NCBI GenBank assembly: GCA_001899205.1
Contig: MKVL01000042.1
Coordinates: 186,001 to 250,000, forward strand
DNA from: Mesorhizobium sp. 65-26
GTDB taxonomy: Bacteria > Pseudomonadota > Alphaproteobacteria > Rhizobiales > Rhizobiaceae
Length of the DNA stretch: 64,000 nucleotides
Reading direction: 5' to 3'
Part shown: piece by piece, positions 1 through 9,104 of the stretch
Position numbering within the stretch: the stretch's first letter is position 1
Layout of the letters: each line of letters opens with the position of its first letter
The notes under the pieces: generated by a model
Database searches by the model: none
The model's input: only the letters and a program-made list of their open reading frames with translations
What the model was told of the DNA's origin: nothing
Program-made: the position numbers and the translations under genes

Positions 1-2
1 TC

Positions 3-1166
3 CAGATGTCTTTCGCGGCAACCGCTGCCCTGGTCGGGGCCTATGCGGCGTGGACCGACCATCGTGCCCGCAAGATCCGCGCGCCACCGCCGCGCCGATC
101 GCCGGTCGGCGTTGTGCTGCACACGATGTTGGGCACGACCGCCGGCGCGGCGATGACCTCGATCGTCGCCGGCAGCGCCACGACGCTGTTCGCGGTATGG
201 CATTTCCAGCGTGTCGCGCCGCTCAGCCTGTTCGCCAATCTCGCGGTCATGCCGATCGTCTCGGCCGTCATGTTCCTGGCCGTCGCCAGCGCGCTGACGA
301 TGCCTTTCGGCGCCGACGCGCCTTTCCTCTACCTCATGGGCAAGGGGCTGACGGCGATGATCGAGATATCGCAATGGATTTCCGAGCGATCGCCGGTCGA
401 CGGGGTCGGACTGATCTCGCAGCATTCGGTGCTATTGGGCACCATCGCGCTCATCATTGCGACCATGGCGACCACCTGGTTCCGGCTGGCGGCGCTGCCT
501 TTCGCGCTGGCCGGCCTCGTGGCGCTGCCGCAGGTGCGAACGCCCGACGTCCTGATTTCGGAAGACGCCCATCTGATCGTGATGCCGATCGGCGCCGGAG
601 AACTCGCCATCAATCGTCCGCGCTGGAACGAATTCACCACAGACAACTGGAAGCGGGCACTGAAGGCCGAAACCATCGTCCCGCCGGAAATGTTCGACAG
701 GGCCGACCAGGCTTTCGACATGTCGGACCCGGCCGCGGATCTGCCCGCGGGCGCGCCATTCTATTGCAAGGACGGACTTTGCCTTGCCAGGCATCCCGGC
801 GGGGCGATCGTCGCACTGGCGCAGGACTGGAAAACCGCCCGCACGGCCTGTGCCTTCGCCGATCTGATCGTCATCGATGACGCCACCGCCCGCAATCCCT
901 GCCGGGATCCGCTGGCGCTCGTCATCACGAAACGGCAATTGGCACGGCAAGGCAGTGCCGCCATTTTCTTCGATCCCGAAGCGGCAAGCAGCCAACCATC
1001 GGTAGCCTTCAGCGTCAGCCAACCCTACCGGCCCTGGCATGAGCAAAGGCAATTCTCACGGGAGGCGAGGGGGCTTCCGCCGGCGAGCAAGCCAGAACGC
1101 CCGCGCACCGCCAAGCCTGCGATCAGTAACGGCGAATCAGCCCAACAAGCCGACCCTGCACCTTGA
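3..1166 (+). CDS. comEC: ComEC/Rec2-family DNA uptake channel, C-terminal part (5' end outside window)
   Basis: The reading frame is open from the left edge, so this is the 3' part of a larger gene. The first residues ([17 protein letters not shown]) match the conserved 'QMSFAA' segment of the ComEC competence domain. Several hydrophobic membrane segments follow to about residue 180, then a soluble tail ending in a Pro/Lys-rich stretch. ComEC forms the inner-membrane channel that carries single-stranded DNA into the cytoplasm. The stop lies 44 bp inside the 3' end of the convergent lexA gene, so the two genes overlap tail to tail. The N-terminal DUF4131 region cannot be checked here. Family assignment is firm; a role in natural transformation is inferred only from the family. 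Confidence 0.85.
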   Translation, partial: QMSFAATAALVGAYAAWTDHRARKIRAPPPRRSPVGVVLHTMLGTTAGAAMTSIVAGSATTLFAVWHFQRVAPLSLFANLAVMPIVSAVMFLAVASALTMPFGADAPFLYLMGKGLTAMIEISQWISERSPVDGVGLISQHSVLLGTIALIIATMATTWFRLAALPFALAGLVALPQVRTPDVLISEDAHLIVMPIGAGELAINRPRWNEFTTDNWKRALKAETIVPPEMFDRADQAFDMSDPAADLPAGAPFYCKDGLCLARHPGGAIVALAQDWKTARTACAFADLIVIDDATARNPCRDPLALVITKRQLARQGSAAIFFDPEAASSQPSVAFSVSQPYRPWHEQRQFSREARGLPPASKPERPRTAKPAISNGESAQQADPAP

Positions 1167-1863
1167 CCCGGTCCGGCCCGAAGATGCGGGTCTCATAGGC
1201 GGGGTTGGCAGCCTCGAGGGCGATCGACGCGCCCTTACGGCGGAAGCGCTTGAGGGTGGCTTCTTCCTCGTCGACGAGCGCGACAACGATCTCGCCGGGG
1301 CTCGCAGTGTTGGCGTTGCGGATGATCACGGTATCGCCGTCGAATATGCCGGCCTCGATCATCGAGTCGCCCTTGACCTCGAGCGCATAGTGTTCGCCAC
1401 CCGCGATCATGTCCGGCGGCACCGAGATCGAGTGCGTCTGATGCTGGATCGCGTCGATCGGCACACCGGCAGCGATCCGCCCCATGACCGGTATCGACAC
1501 GGCCGCCGCGACATCATCGTCATTGCCAGCCGTCATCGGGCGCGAGGGAGCAGCCGGCTTGGCCTGTCGGCCGAGATTGCCCTGACCAAGGCTCCCCTGA
1601 ATGACGCTCGGGGAGAATTTCTTTGCCGCGTTGAGGCCTGGCGCGATCGAATCCGGCAGCCGCAGAACCTCGAGCGCGCGCGCCCGGTTCGGCAGTCGGC
1701 GAATGAAGCCGCGTTCCTCCAGCGCCGTGATCAGGCGATGGATACCGGACTTGGAGGCGAGATCGAGCGCCTCCTTCATTTCGTCGAATGACGGCGGGAT
1801 GCCGCTTTCCTTCAGCCGTTCATGGATGAACATCAAAAGTTCATGTTGCTTACGCGTCAGCAT
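1123..1863 (-). CDS. lexA: LexA repressor, SOS response autoprotease
   Basis: About 246 residues. The N-terminal winged helix ([17 protein letters not shown]...) binds SOS boxes, and the C-terminal S24 peptidase domain self-cleaves when RecA is active. The Ala-Gly cleavage site is in GRIAAGVPI (near residue 132). The catalytic Ser is in KGDSMIEAG (near 167) and the Lys in ATLKRF (near 205), so the dyad is intact. I chose the ATG at 1863, which gives the usual MLTRKQ start; an in-frame ATG four codons upstream (1875) is possible. A GTTC-N7-GTTC box lies about 75 bp upstream, as expected for autoregulation. It converges on comEC with a 44-bp overlap. In relatives lexA normally follows moeA directly; here the kynurenine module separates them. 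Confidence 0.96.
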   Translation of the reverse strand: MLTRKQHELLMFIHERLKESGIPPSFDEMKEALDLASKSGIHRLITALEERGFIRRLPNRARALEVLRLPDSIAPGLNAAKKFSPSVIQGSLGQGNLGRQAKPAAPSRPMTAGNDDDVAAAVSIPVMGRIAAGVPIDAIQHQTHSISVPPDMIAGGEHYALEVKGDSMIEAGIFDGDTVIIRNANTASPGEIVVALVDEEEATLKRFRRKGASIALEAANPAYETRIFGPDRVKVQGRLVGLIRRY

Positions 1864-1937
1864 GGCGGCCCCCAAAGGCTTCTGGACATGGGATTCGAAC
1901 CAGAATCATAAAAACAAACCCAGAACAAACCCTATCT

Positions 1938-1952
1938 GTTCCAGTTGTGTTC
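1938..1952 (-). promoter_or_regulatory. Alphaproteobacterial SOS box (LexA operator)
   Basis: The sequence GTTCCAGTTGTGTTC fits GTTC-N7-GTTC exactly, the LexA operator known for alphaproteobacteria. It lies about 75 bp upstream of the lexA start, which suggests negative autoregulation. Confidence 0.85.
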
Positions 1953-2056
1953 CGCAACCGTTTAAAGTTTAGTGAAGACGTTAACGGGCCGGACACAAAT
2001 CCGGCTGCCGGCATGGCGAAGCCGGGATGTCCATCGCGTAGCCGGCGTAGCTTGGC

Positions 2057-2785
2057 TCAGGCTTGCGCGAACTTGTCCTCGGCGCTGCTGTAGACATCCA
2101 GCGTATGGCCGGCATGGATGGTCATCAGGGCCTTCGTCCGCTCGATGTCGCGATCCAGCGCCGCCTCCATGAGCGCTGTGTGGTTTTCCAGCGCAACGGC
2201 CTGGCGCAGGGCATCCAGCGCCTTTTCCCTAGCAGCTCCCGCCACCGAACGCAGGGCCGGACCAAGCCCGAGGAAACGGTGATGGCGGCGCAACTGGTCG
2301 GCGATGGTGGCGTGGAAGCGCAGAAGCCAGACTGAGCTTGCGGCGGCGAGCAGCGCGGCATGGAAGGTCTCGTGTTTGTCGTACCATTCGTCGACGGCCT
2401 CGGTCGACGTGTCCTCGAGCGCGGTCTTGCAACGCGACAGCCTGTAATGCGCCGCGATCACGGCATCCTCCCACGCCTTGTCGCCTCGTTCGATCGATTC
2501 CACCAGGAGCGGGAGTTCTACAACCAGACGCGACCGGGCGAGGTCCTCCAACTCGGCGCGCGAGACGGGGGCGACGGCAAAGCCGCGATTGCTGATTGCA
2601 GTCACCAGCCGCTCCGCCTCCAGCCTCGAGAGCGCCTCGCGCAGCGGCGTCCAGCCGACTCCATAGGCATCGCGCAGTGCATTCAGCTTGAGCGGTGTTC
2701 CTGGCGAGAGCCTGGTGGAGAGAATGTCCCGGCGCAGCAGGCGGTAGGCTGCTTCCGTTTTCGTCGCGGTCTCGCGATCCGGCAT
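2057..2785 (-). CDS. GntR-family regulator (FCD subfamily), likely controls the kynurenine genes
   Basis: About 242 residues. An N-terminal winged helix-turn-helix (AAYRLLRRDILSTRLSPGTPL ... WTPLREALSRLEAERLV) is followed by an all-helical FCD effector domain with His/Asp-rich positions (ETFHAAL, HHRFLGLG) of the kind that bind metal or a carboxylate ligand. I chose the ATG at 2785 because GGAG lies 5 bases upstream; an ATG at 2800 is also in frame. The gene is divergent from kynU across an AT-rich gap with small palindromes. By analogy with other FCD regulators beside catabolic genes it is probably a repressor released by a pathway metabolite such as kynurenine or anthranilate. That ligand is inference. 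Confidence 0.85.
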   Translation of the reverse strand: MPDRETATKTEAAYRLLRRDILSTRLSPGTPLKLNALRDAYGVGWTPLREALSRLEAERLVTAISNRGFAVAPVSRAELEDLARSRLVVELPLLVESIERGDKAWEDAVIAAHYRLSRCKTALEDTSTEAVDEWYDKHETFHAALLAAASSVWLLRFHATIADQLRRHHRFLGLGPALRSVAGAAREKALDALRQAVALENHTALMEAALDRDIERTKALMTIHAGHTLDVYSSAEDKFAQA

Positions 2786-2818
2786 AAGTGCTCCAACCAT
2801 GGGATGTCGTGGTTCCAG

Positions 2819-2862
2819 TATATATCAAATGGGATATTTCCTGAAATTATATATAATGTTTG
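2819..2862. promoter_or_regulatory. AT-rich divergent operator region, GntR/kynU
   Basis: The gap between the divergent GntR and kynU genes contains an inverted repeat ATATC-N6-GATAT (2822-2826 and 2833-2837), a small TTTC-CT-GAAA palindrome (2837-2846) and an AT run (2847-2857). A TTGACA hexamer follows at 2860-2865 on the plus strand and could be the -35 of kynU, although the matching -10 is weak. Short palindromes of this kind are typical GntR operators. Binding here is inference. Confidence 0.45.
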
Positions 2863-2930
2863 ACAGCAATTGCCGAGCCCAGCATGATCGATCGGCACGT
2901 CAACCGCGCGGCCGTCCAGGGAGAACCGTC

Positions 2931-4178
2931 ATGAAAGCACTGCCCGATCTTTCCGCTGTCGAGGCGATGGATGCGGCCGATCCCCTGCGCTCTATGCGCG
3001 AGCGCTTCGTTCTCCCGGAGGGCGTCATCTATCTCGACGGCAACTCCCTGGGCGCCGCCTCTCCGGCCGTCTTCGGCGAGCTGCAGAAGGCCGCCACCCA
3101 GGAGTGGGCCGAGGATCTCATCCGGGCATGGAACACGGCCGGCTGGTTCGACATGCCGGTTGTCCTTGGTGACCAGCTAGGACGGCTGATCGGCGCGACC
3201 GCCGGCCAGACGGTGGTTTGCGACACCACCTCGATCAACATCTACAAAGTTCTGCACGCCGCGCTCGCCATGCGGCCGGACAGGCATGTGATCGTTGCGG
3301 AAGGTGACAGCTTCCCGACCGACCTCTACATGGCCGAAGGCGTCGCCTCGACGCGCCCTGGCGCCGTACTGAGGTTGGAAGGCGTCGACGCGGCCAATGT
3401 CGAGGAGCTCATCGACGACCAGGTGGCGGTGATCCTGCTCAACCATGTCAACTACAAGTCGGGTGAGTTGCGTGACATGGCGGCTTTGACGCGCAAGGCG
3501 CATGACGCCGGCGCCCTGATCGTCTGGGATCTCTGCCACACGGCCGGCGCCATGCCGGTGGAACTCGACAAGGCGAATGCCGACTTCGCCGTCGGTTGCA
3601 CCTACAAATATCTGAATGGCGGCCCGGGCGCGCCCGCCTTCCTCTATGTCGCGACCCGTCACCAGGGCGAGGCGCGGCAGCCGCTCAGCGGCTGGTGGGG
3701 GCACGCCCGCCCGTTCGCCTTCGAGCAGGGCTACGCGGCGGGCAGCGGCATTCGCCGCTTCCTGTGCGGCACCCAGCCGGTGTTGTCGATGCGTGCGCTG
3801 AAAGGAGCGCTCGACCTCTGGGACGATGTCGACCTCACCGTTCTTCGCGAGAAGAGCATCGCGCTGACCGACCTTTTCATTCAGCTCGTCGAGGCGAAAT
3901 GCGCCGGCTACGGTCTCGAACTGGAGAGCCCGCGGGATGGTTCCAAACGCGGCAGCCAGGTTTCGTTCATGCACGAGCACGGCTACCGGATCATGCGTGC
4001 GCTGATCGAGCGCGGGGTGATCGGCGATTTCCGCGCGCCCTCGACGATCCGGTTCGGCTTCACGCCGCTTTATGTCGGCTACAAGGACGTCTGGGCGGCG
4101 GTTGCCGTGCTGGAAGATATCCTGCGCACGGAAGCCTGGAAGGACGAGCGCTTCGGTGTCCGGACCGCGGTTACCTGA
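2931..4178 (+). CDS. kynU: Kynureninase
   Basis: About 415 residues, normal for the family. PLP-dependent cleavage of L-kynurenine to anthranilate and L-alanine in the cytosol. N-terminal YLDGNSLG is a family signature. The PLP lysine is in CTYKYLNGGPG (about K226), preceded by the cofactor Asp in VWDLCHTAGA. The start is the ATG at 2931 after CAGGGAGAA; an in-frame ATG at 2799 would add residues encoded by the promoter region. It converges on kynA across a perfect 13-bp hairpin. With kynA and the formamidase candidate it completes tryptophan to anthranilate. Confidence 0.96.
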   Translation: MKALPDLSAVEAMDAADPLRSMRERFVLPEGVIYLDGNSLGAASPAVFGELQKAATQEWAEDLIRAWNTAGWFDMPVVLGDQLGRLIGATAGQTVVCDTTSINIYKVLHAALAMRPDRHVIVAEGDSFPTDLYMAEGVASTRPGAVLRLEGVDAANVEELIDDQVAVILLNHVNYKSGELRDMAALTRKAHDAGALIVWDLCHTAGAMPVELDKANADFAVGCTYKYLNGGPGAPAFLYVATRHQGEARQPLSGWWGHARPFAFEQGYAAGSGIRRFLCGTQPVLSMRALKGALDLWDDVDLTVLREKSIALTDLFIQLVEAKCAGYGLELESPRDGSKRGSQVSFMHEHGYRIMRALIERGVIGDFRAPSTIRFGFTPLYVGYKDVWAAVAVLEDILRTEAWKDERFGVRTAVT

Positions 4179-4225
4179 AGGTCTTGGCGGCCTAAGGCCC
4201 AAAGGAGCCTGGCGCTACCGGTCGA

Positions 4226-4259
4226 ATTCAAGGCGACGGTGCAATTCGTCGCCTTGAAT
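4226..4259. terminator. Bidirectional hairpin between kynU and kynA
   Basis: Perfect 13-bp stem: ATTCAAGGCGACG (4226-4238) pairs with CGTCGCCTTGAAT (4247-4259) around an 8-base loop. It sits in the short gap between convergent kynU and kynA, so it could end transcription from both sides. There is no strong T tract, so Rho-independent function is likely but not certain. Confidence 0.7.
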
Positions 4260-4283
4260 GGCGAAGGACGGCGAGGGCCCGGC

Positions 4284-5123
4284 TCAAAGTTTCGTGCGGA
4301 CCTGCCAGAGTTCGGGGAACAGCACGACCTCGAGCATCTTCTTGAGATAGGACGCGCCCGAAGTGCCGCCCGTGCCGCGCTTCATGCCGATGATCCGTTC
4401 GACTGTTGTCACGTGGTTGAAGCGCCAGCGACGGAAATAGTCCTCGAAATCGACCAGCTTCTCGGCCAGCTCGTACAGGGTCCAATAGCGTTGCGGGTCG
4501 CGATAGACGGTCTGCCATGCCGCGAGGACCTGCTCGTTCTCGGCGCGGGTTTCGCGCCAGTCGCTGCGCCGGGCATCCTCGCCGATGTCGAAGCCGTTGC
4601 GGGCAAGCAGCCGCAACGCCTCGTCATAGAGCGACGGTTCGGAGAGGATCGCTTCCAGCCTGTCGCTAAGGTCCGGTCGATGCTTGTGCGGACCAAGCAT
4701 GGCAAGGTTGCGATTTCCGGCAAGGAACTCGATGGCGCGATACTGCCATGACTGGAAGCCCGAGGATTGGCCAAGGTCGTCGCGAAACTCGGTGTACTCG
4801 CTGGGTGTCATCGTGCGCAGCACATCCCAGGCATTGTTCAACTGCTCGAAGATGCGGGCGACGCGCGTCAGCATCTTGAAGCTGGGCTCGATCTGGTCGG
4901 CACGGATCGAGCGCATCGCCGCGCTGATCTCGTGCACGGCGAGCTTCATCCAGAGTTCCGAGGTCTGATGCTGGATGATGAACAGCATCTCGTCATGGGC
5001 GGTCGAGAGCGGCGCCTGGGCGTCGAGGATTTGATCCAGATGCAGATAGTCGCTGTAGGACATCCGCTCCTTGAACGACATCTGTGCCCCTTCCGAGGCC
5101 GGATCGTAGGGCTTGCCGCTCAA
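4284..5123 (-). CDS. kynA: Tryptophan 2,3-dioxygenase
   Basis: 279 residues, the usual bacterial length. Heme enzyme that opens the indole ring of L-tryptophan with O2 to give N-formylkynurenine. Family hallmarks are present: [16 protein letters not shown] near residues 43-58 (distal His and substrate pocket), the heme-proximal segment [15 protein letters not shown] near 232-246, and [11 protein letters not shown] near the C-terminus. The start overlaps the stop of the upstream CoA-ligase gene by 4 bases (ATGA), so the two are probably translationally coupled and co-transcribed. Confidence 0.96.
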   Translation of the reverse strand: MSGKPYDPASEGAQMSFKERMSYSDYLHLDQILDAQAPLSTAHDEMLFIIQHQTSELWMKLAVHEISAAMRSIRADQIEPSFKMLTRVARIFEQLNNAWDVLRTMTPSEYTEFRDDLGQSSGFQSWQYRAIEFLAGNRNLAMLGPHKHRPDLSDRLEAILSEPSLYDEALRLLARNGFDIGEDARRSDWRETRAENEQVLAAWQTVYRDPQRYWTLYELAEKLVDFEDYFRRWRFNHVTTVERIIGMKRGTGGTSGASYLKKMLEVVLFPELWQVRTKL

Positions 5124-6781
5124 TTGACCGCTCCCTGGCGCAACCGGAAACGCTGGATCTTGCCCGTCTGCGTCTTGGGCAGAGCGGCTATGAATTTCAC
5201 CGATCGCGGATATTTGTAGGGCGCGATGGTCGCCTTGACGTGATCCTGCAGCCGCTTGACGGTGACGGCGTCGGGCGCCACGCCCTGCACCAGCACGATA
5301 TGCGCCTCGACGATCTGGCCGCGCTCGACATCATCGGCGCCGATGACCGCGCATTCGGCGACATCGGGATGCGCCAGCAGCGCTGCTTCCACTTCCGGAC
5401 CGGCGATGTTGTAGCCGGCGCTGACGATCATGTCGTCGGAGCGCGCGGCAAAGTGGAAAAAGCCGTCCTCGTCCTGGATGAAGGTGTCGCCGGTCAGGTT
5501 CCAGCCGTCTCGGACATAGTCCTTCTGCCTTTTGTCGGCCATGTAGCGGCAGCCGGTCGGGCCGCGCACGGCGAGTTTACCCGGCGTGCCGCGCGGCACC
5601 TCGCGCATCTCGTCGTCGACGATGCGCGCCACATAGCCGCCCACGGGGGTGCCGGTCGAGCCGGGCCTCATGTCCTCGAAGCGGTTCGAGATGAAGATGT
5701 GCAGCATCTCGGTGGCGCCGATGCCGTCGAGCATCGGCTTGCCGGTCTTGCGCCTCCATTCCTCGAAGACGGGCGCCGGCAAGGTCTCGCCGGCAGACAC
5801 GGCGACGCGCAGCGACGACAGGTCGGCGCCCTCGTCCATTGCCTTCAGCATTGCGCGGTAGGCTGTCGGCGCTGTGAAGGAGATGGTCGCCTTGTAGGTC
5901 TCGATGATGTGGATCATGTTCGGGGGCGTCGCCTGTTCCAGCAGCGTCGCCGCGGCGCCGAAGCGCAGGGGAAAAATGGCGAGGCCGCCCAAGCCGAAGG
6001 TGAAGGCGAGGGGCGGGGAGCCGACGAAGACGTCATCCGGCGTCACGCCCAGTATTTCATTGGCGTAGCCGTCGGCGATGATCAGCAGATCGCGATGAAA
6101 ATGCATCGTTGCCTTCGGCACGCCTGTCGTACCCGAGGTGAAGCCCAGCAACGCGACATCGTCCCGGCCAGTCTTGACGGCGGTGAAGGTAACAGGCTTG
6201 TCGAGGGCAACGCGATCGAGCTCGGCATCGTGATTGGCGGTCCCGTCGAAGCCGATGACCTGCTTGAGGAAGACGCTCTCCTTGGCGCAGGCGATCATCT
6301 CGTCCATCAGCCGCGTATCGCACAGGGCAACGGTGATCTCGGCCTTGTCGACGATCTTGGCCAATTCGCCGGCGCGCAGCATCGGCATGGTGTTGACCAC
6401 CACGGCACCGGCCTTGGTGGCGGCCAGCCAGCAGGCAACCATGGCCGGGTTGTTGGCCGAGCGGATGAGGATGCGGTTGCCGGGCTTGACGCCGTAGTTC
6501 TCGACCAGCGCGTGGGCAAGCCGGTTGGTCCAGTCGGACAGTTCCTTGTAGGTGCGGCGGCGACCGTTGCCGATCAGCGCCGTGTGATCGCCGAAGCCCC
6601 GCTCGACGAGCCGATCGGTGAGCTCGACGCCGGCATTGAGATATTCGGGATAGTCGAAGTCCTCGAGCAGGAAGTCCGGCCACTGTTCGGGAGGAGGAAG
6701 GTTGTCGCGCGTGAACGTGTCGGTGTGCGCTGACGGCCCAAGCATCTCGGCTGTTCTCCCTGTTTGCGTCATGGCCGGCAT
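5120..6781 (-). CDS. Aryl-CoA ligase, benzoate/2-aminobenzoate-CoA ligase type
   Basis: 553 residues of the ANL adenylating superfamily. AMP-binding P-loop [19 protein letters not shown] near 210-228; adenylate-binding GIGATEML; hinge and A8 region [19 protein letters not shown]-terminal catalytic Lys in [12 protein letters not shown]. Overall length and motifs fit benzoate-CoA and 2-aminobenzoate-CoA ligases. Because it is in an operon with kynA and next to kynU, anthranilate is the natural substrate, giving anthraniloyl-CoA for ring breakdown. Substrate choice is inferred from context; benzoate or another aromatic acid is possible. No 2-aminobenzoyl-CoA monooxygenase is in the window, so later steps would be elsewhere. 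Start is the ATG at 6781; 6772 is an alternative. Confidence 0.85.
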   Translation of the reverse strand: MPAMTQTGRTAEMLGPSAHTDTFTRDNLPPPEQWPDFLLEDFDYPEYLNAGVELTDRLVERGFGDHTALIGNGRRRTYKELSDWTNRLAHALVENYGVKPGNRILIRSANNPAMVACWLAATKAGAVVVNTMPMLRAGELAKIVDKAEITVALCDTRLMDEMIACAKESVFLKQVIGFDGTANHDAELDRVALDKPVTFTAVKTGRDDVALLGFTSGTTGVPKATMHFHRDLLIIADGYANEILGVTPDDVFVGSPPLAFTFGLGGLAIFPLRFGAAATLLEQATPPNMIHIIETYKATISFTAPTAYRAMLKAMDEGADLSSLRVAVSAGETLPAPVFEEWRRKTGKPMLDGIGATEMLHIFISNRFEDMRPGSTGTPVGGYVARIVDDEMREVPRGTPGKLAVRGPTGCRYMADKRQKDYVRDGWNLTGDTFIQDEDGFFHFAARSDDMIVSAGYNIAGPEVEAALLAHPDVAECAVIGADDVERGQIVEAHIVLVQGVAPDAVTVKRLQDHVKATIAPYKYPRSVKFIAALPKTQTGKIQRFRLRQGAVN

Positions 6782-7057
6782 TCAGCCCGGACCGGCCTGT
6801 CCGGCTGCGTCTGGAAAAGCGTCCTGGAAGGTCCTGCGGATTCGCGCGCGACACGCCGGCTGTGAGACACCCGGCGAGGGTCGGCAGGATATGAAGACGG
6901 CATGGCGAGACCTCCCATTCCCGGCTGCCAATGGTGTCAGCATCGCACCAGTCCAAATTTGTTTCAAGCCTAAAATATTCAGGCGGAAGCATTGACGCCG
7001 CTTCCGTCGGCGGCCATTGCTGCCAGCGACGAGATGCAACTTTCGGGAGGGAAAGCG
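6782..7057. promoter_or_regulatory. Divergent promoter region, CoA ligase/formamidase
   Basis: 276-bp gap between the divergent ligase-kynA operon and the formamidase gene. The AT-rich core (6951-6982) includes a GCCT-N9-AGGC inverted repeat (6968-6971 and 6981-6984). No convincing -35/-10 pair was fixed. If one regulator controls the module it should also bind here, but I saw no clear copy of the ATATC-N6-GATAT element found upstream of kynU. Confidence 0.4.
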
Positions 7058-7888
7058 GTGATCGAACGCCATGTCCTGGACTGGGACGGAGCCTACGCCA
7101 ATGGCGTGAATATCGCCGGCAGCGATCGTTGGCCGTCGGCCTGGTCAGGGCCGGCCAAGGCTTACCGCGAAGCGCGCGCGGCCGAGGGCAGGGCGCGCCT
7201 TGACGTCCGATATGGTAACGGCGCCCGCAATGCGCTCGACCTCTTCCTGCCCGCCATTGCGCCGAAGGGGCTCGTGGTGTTCATCCATGGCGGTTACTGG
7301 ATGGCTTTCGACAAAGGCACCTGGTCGCATCTCGCGGAGGGTGCCGTCGCAAGCGGCTACGCGGTCGCGATGCCGTCCTACACGCTCTGCCCCGAAATCC
7401 GTATCGGCGGCATCGTTGCCGAGATCGGCGCGGCGATCGAGAAGGCCGCGACGATGGTCGAGGGGCCTATCGTGCTGACGGGACATTCGGCCGGCGGCCA
7501 TCTCGCGAGCTGCATGGTGACGGCCACGACGCCGCTGTCGCCGGCGGTGGCGAGGCGCGTGCGCCACGTCGTGTCCATTTCGGGCCTGCATGACCTGCGT
7601 GCGCTGATGCGGGCCGAAATGAACGCGACCTTGAGGATCGACGAAGCCGAGGCGCTGGCACACAGCCCGGCCTTGCTGCGGCCCATGGATGGGGCGCGCG
7701 TAACCTGTTGGGTTGGCGGTAGCGAGAGGGCCGAGTTCCTTCGCCAGAATGCGCTGCTCGCCAACATCTGGACGGGGCTCGGCGCCACGACCTGCGCGGT
7801 GGTCGAGCCGGACCGCCATCATTTCAGCATCGTGGACGGGCTCGCGGATCCGGCGCACCCGCTGACACGCCGCCTGCTCGCCGAATAG
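7058..7888 (+). CDS. Alpha/beta hydrolase, candidate kynurenine (aryl)formamidase
   Basis: About 277 residues. Alpha/beta-hydrolase fold with the HGGYW oxyanion-hole motif (near residue 76), nucleophile elbow GHSAGGH (Ser near 144) and C-terminal catalytic His in PDRHHFSI (near 254). HGGYW plus GHSAGGH is the signature of the animal/yeast-type arylformamidase family, not the metal-dependent KynB family. The start is probably the GTG at 7058: it has GGGAGG seven bases upstream, while earlier in-frame ATGs (6992, 7034) lack a ribosome site. In this cluster it would hydrolyse N-formylkynurenine to kynurenine and formate, the step missing between KynA and KynU. No kynB is in the window, which supports the assignment. 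The product call rests on motif plus context. It converges on moeA with a 10-bp gap. Confidence 0.75.
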   Translation: MIERHVLDWDGAYANGVNIAGSDRWPSAWSGPAKAYREARAAEGRARLDVRYGNGARNALDLFLPAIAPKGLVVFIHGGYWMAFDKGTWSHLAEGAVASGYAVAMPSYTLCPEIRIGGIVAEIGAAIEKAATMVEGPIVLTGHSAGGHLASCMVTATTPLSPAVARRVRHVVSISGLHDLRALMRAEMNATLRIDEAEALAHSPALLRPMDGARVTCWVGGSERAEFLRQNALLANIWTGLGATTCAVVEPDRHHFSIVDGLADPAHPLTRRLLAE

Positions 7889-7898
7889 GTCGGCGCGT

Positions 7899-9104
7899 TC
7901 AGCGCAGCATCAGCACGTCGCAGGTGTCGCCGGCCGCCACGGCCGGTGCGAACGGCGCGCGCACGATCAGTCCATTAGCGTCGGCGAGCGTTCTCAGCAT
8001 GGAAGAATCCTGGATGCCGAAGGGCATCGCAACCAGCGTACCATCCTCTTCGCGAACCGACGCCCGGACATAGTCCTGCCGGAGGTCGTTGGCCGACATC
8101 GCGGCGCCCAGTCTGGCCTTCCTGATATCCTGGCGGTGTTGGCGACCGCCCAGTCGGGCCAACAGCGGCTTCAGGAACAATTGCGAGCAGACCAGGCTTG
8201 CGACCGGGTTGCCCGGCAATCCGATGCAGCGCGTCTCGCCCATTCGGCCGAACATCAGTGGCTTGCCTGGACGCATGGCGATCTTCCAGAAGCCCAGCGT
8301 CATACCTTCGCCGGTCAGCACGTCATGGATGAGGTCATGGTCGCCGACCGAGGCGCCGCCCAATGTGACGATGACATTGGCCTCCGCCGCGACGGCTCTG
8401 CGAACCAGGGCGGCGATCGCCTCCTTGCGGTCCGCAGCGATGCCGAGATCGAGCACGCGCGCGCCGACCGACCTCGCCACAGCGGCAACGCCATAGGCGT
8501 TGGAGGAGATGATCTGGTCGGGGCCGAGTTCGCTGCCCGGCGGCAGCAATTCGTCTCCCGTCGCGATGATGGCGACGAGCGGCCGCCTGACCACGGTGAC
8601 GCTCGGATGGTTGCCCGACGCGGTCAGCGAAAGAGCGGCGGGGTCGAGAAGACGGCCCTTTTCAAGAAGCGTGTCGCCCTTGGAGAAATCGAGGCCGACG
8701 CGGCGGATGTTGCGCTCGACCGGGGTCGGTTCGACGACCTCGATGGCGCCGTCGCCGAGCGTGCGGACATTCTCCTGGATGACGATGGTGTCGGCGCCCT
8801 TCGGCAAGGGCGCGCCGGTGAACACACGCACCGCCTGGCCCTTGCCGACCGTACCGTCAAAGCCGCGGCCGGCCGGCGCCATGCCGATCACCAACAATTT
8901 TGACGGTACCGACGCGACATCGGCGGCGCGGACGGCATAGCCGTCCATGGCCGATGCGTCGAATGGTGGCTGAGTGCGCAGGGCGATGACCGGCTCGGCC
9001 AGCACGCGCTCCATCGCCTCAAGCAACGGCACGTTTTCGCCGGCCAGGGGCGTCGCGCCCTCGAGCAGGCGTTCCAGCGCCTCGTTCACGGGAACCAGGG
9101 CCAT
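7899..9104 (-). CDS. moeA: Molybdopterin molybdotransferase MoeA
   Basis: 401 residues. Inserts molybdate into adenylylated molybdopterin in the last step of Mo-cofactor synthesis. Visible: the N-terminal PFDASAMDGYAV signature near 45, GGASVGDHDLIHDVL in the MoCF-binding domain near 245, the MRPGKPLMFGR loop, and GLPGNPVASLV near 300. The ATG directly abuts the moaC stop codon. It is the last gene of the ppiD-trpD-trpC-moaC-moeA operon. Nothing unusual in length. Confidence 0.97.
   Translation of the reverse strand: MALVPVNEALERLLEGATPLAGENVPLLEAMERVLAEPVIALRTQPPFDASAMDGYAVRAADVASVPSKLLVIGMAPAGRGFDGTVGKGQAVRVFTGAPLPKGADTIVIQENVRTLGDGAIEVVEPTPVERNIRRVGLDFSKGDTLLEKGRLLDPAALSLTASGNHPSVTVVRRPLVAIIATGDELLPPGSELGPDQIISSNAYGVAAVARSVGARVLDLGIAADRKEAIAALVRRAVAAEANVIVTLGGASVGDHDLIHDVLTGEGMTLGFWKIAMRPGKPLMFGRMGETRCIGLPGNPVASLVCSQLFLKPLLARLGGRQHRQDIRKARLGAAMSANDLRQDYVRASVREEDGTLVAMPFGIQDSSMLRTLADANGLIVRAPFAPAVAAGDTCDVLMLR

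Noticed and set aside
5084-6733. 549-codon open frame on the plus strand
   Set aside because: Antisense to the aryl-CoA ligase; composition is Gly/Arg/His-rich shadow coding with no recognisable motif and no ribosome site.
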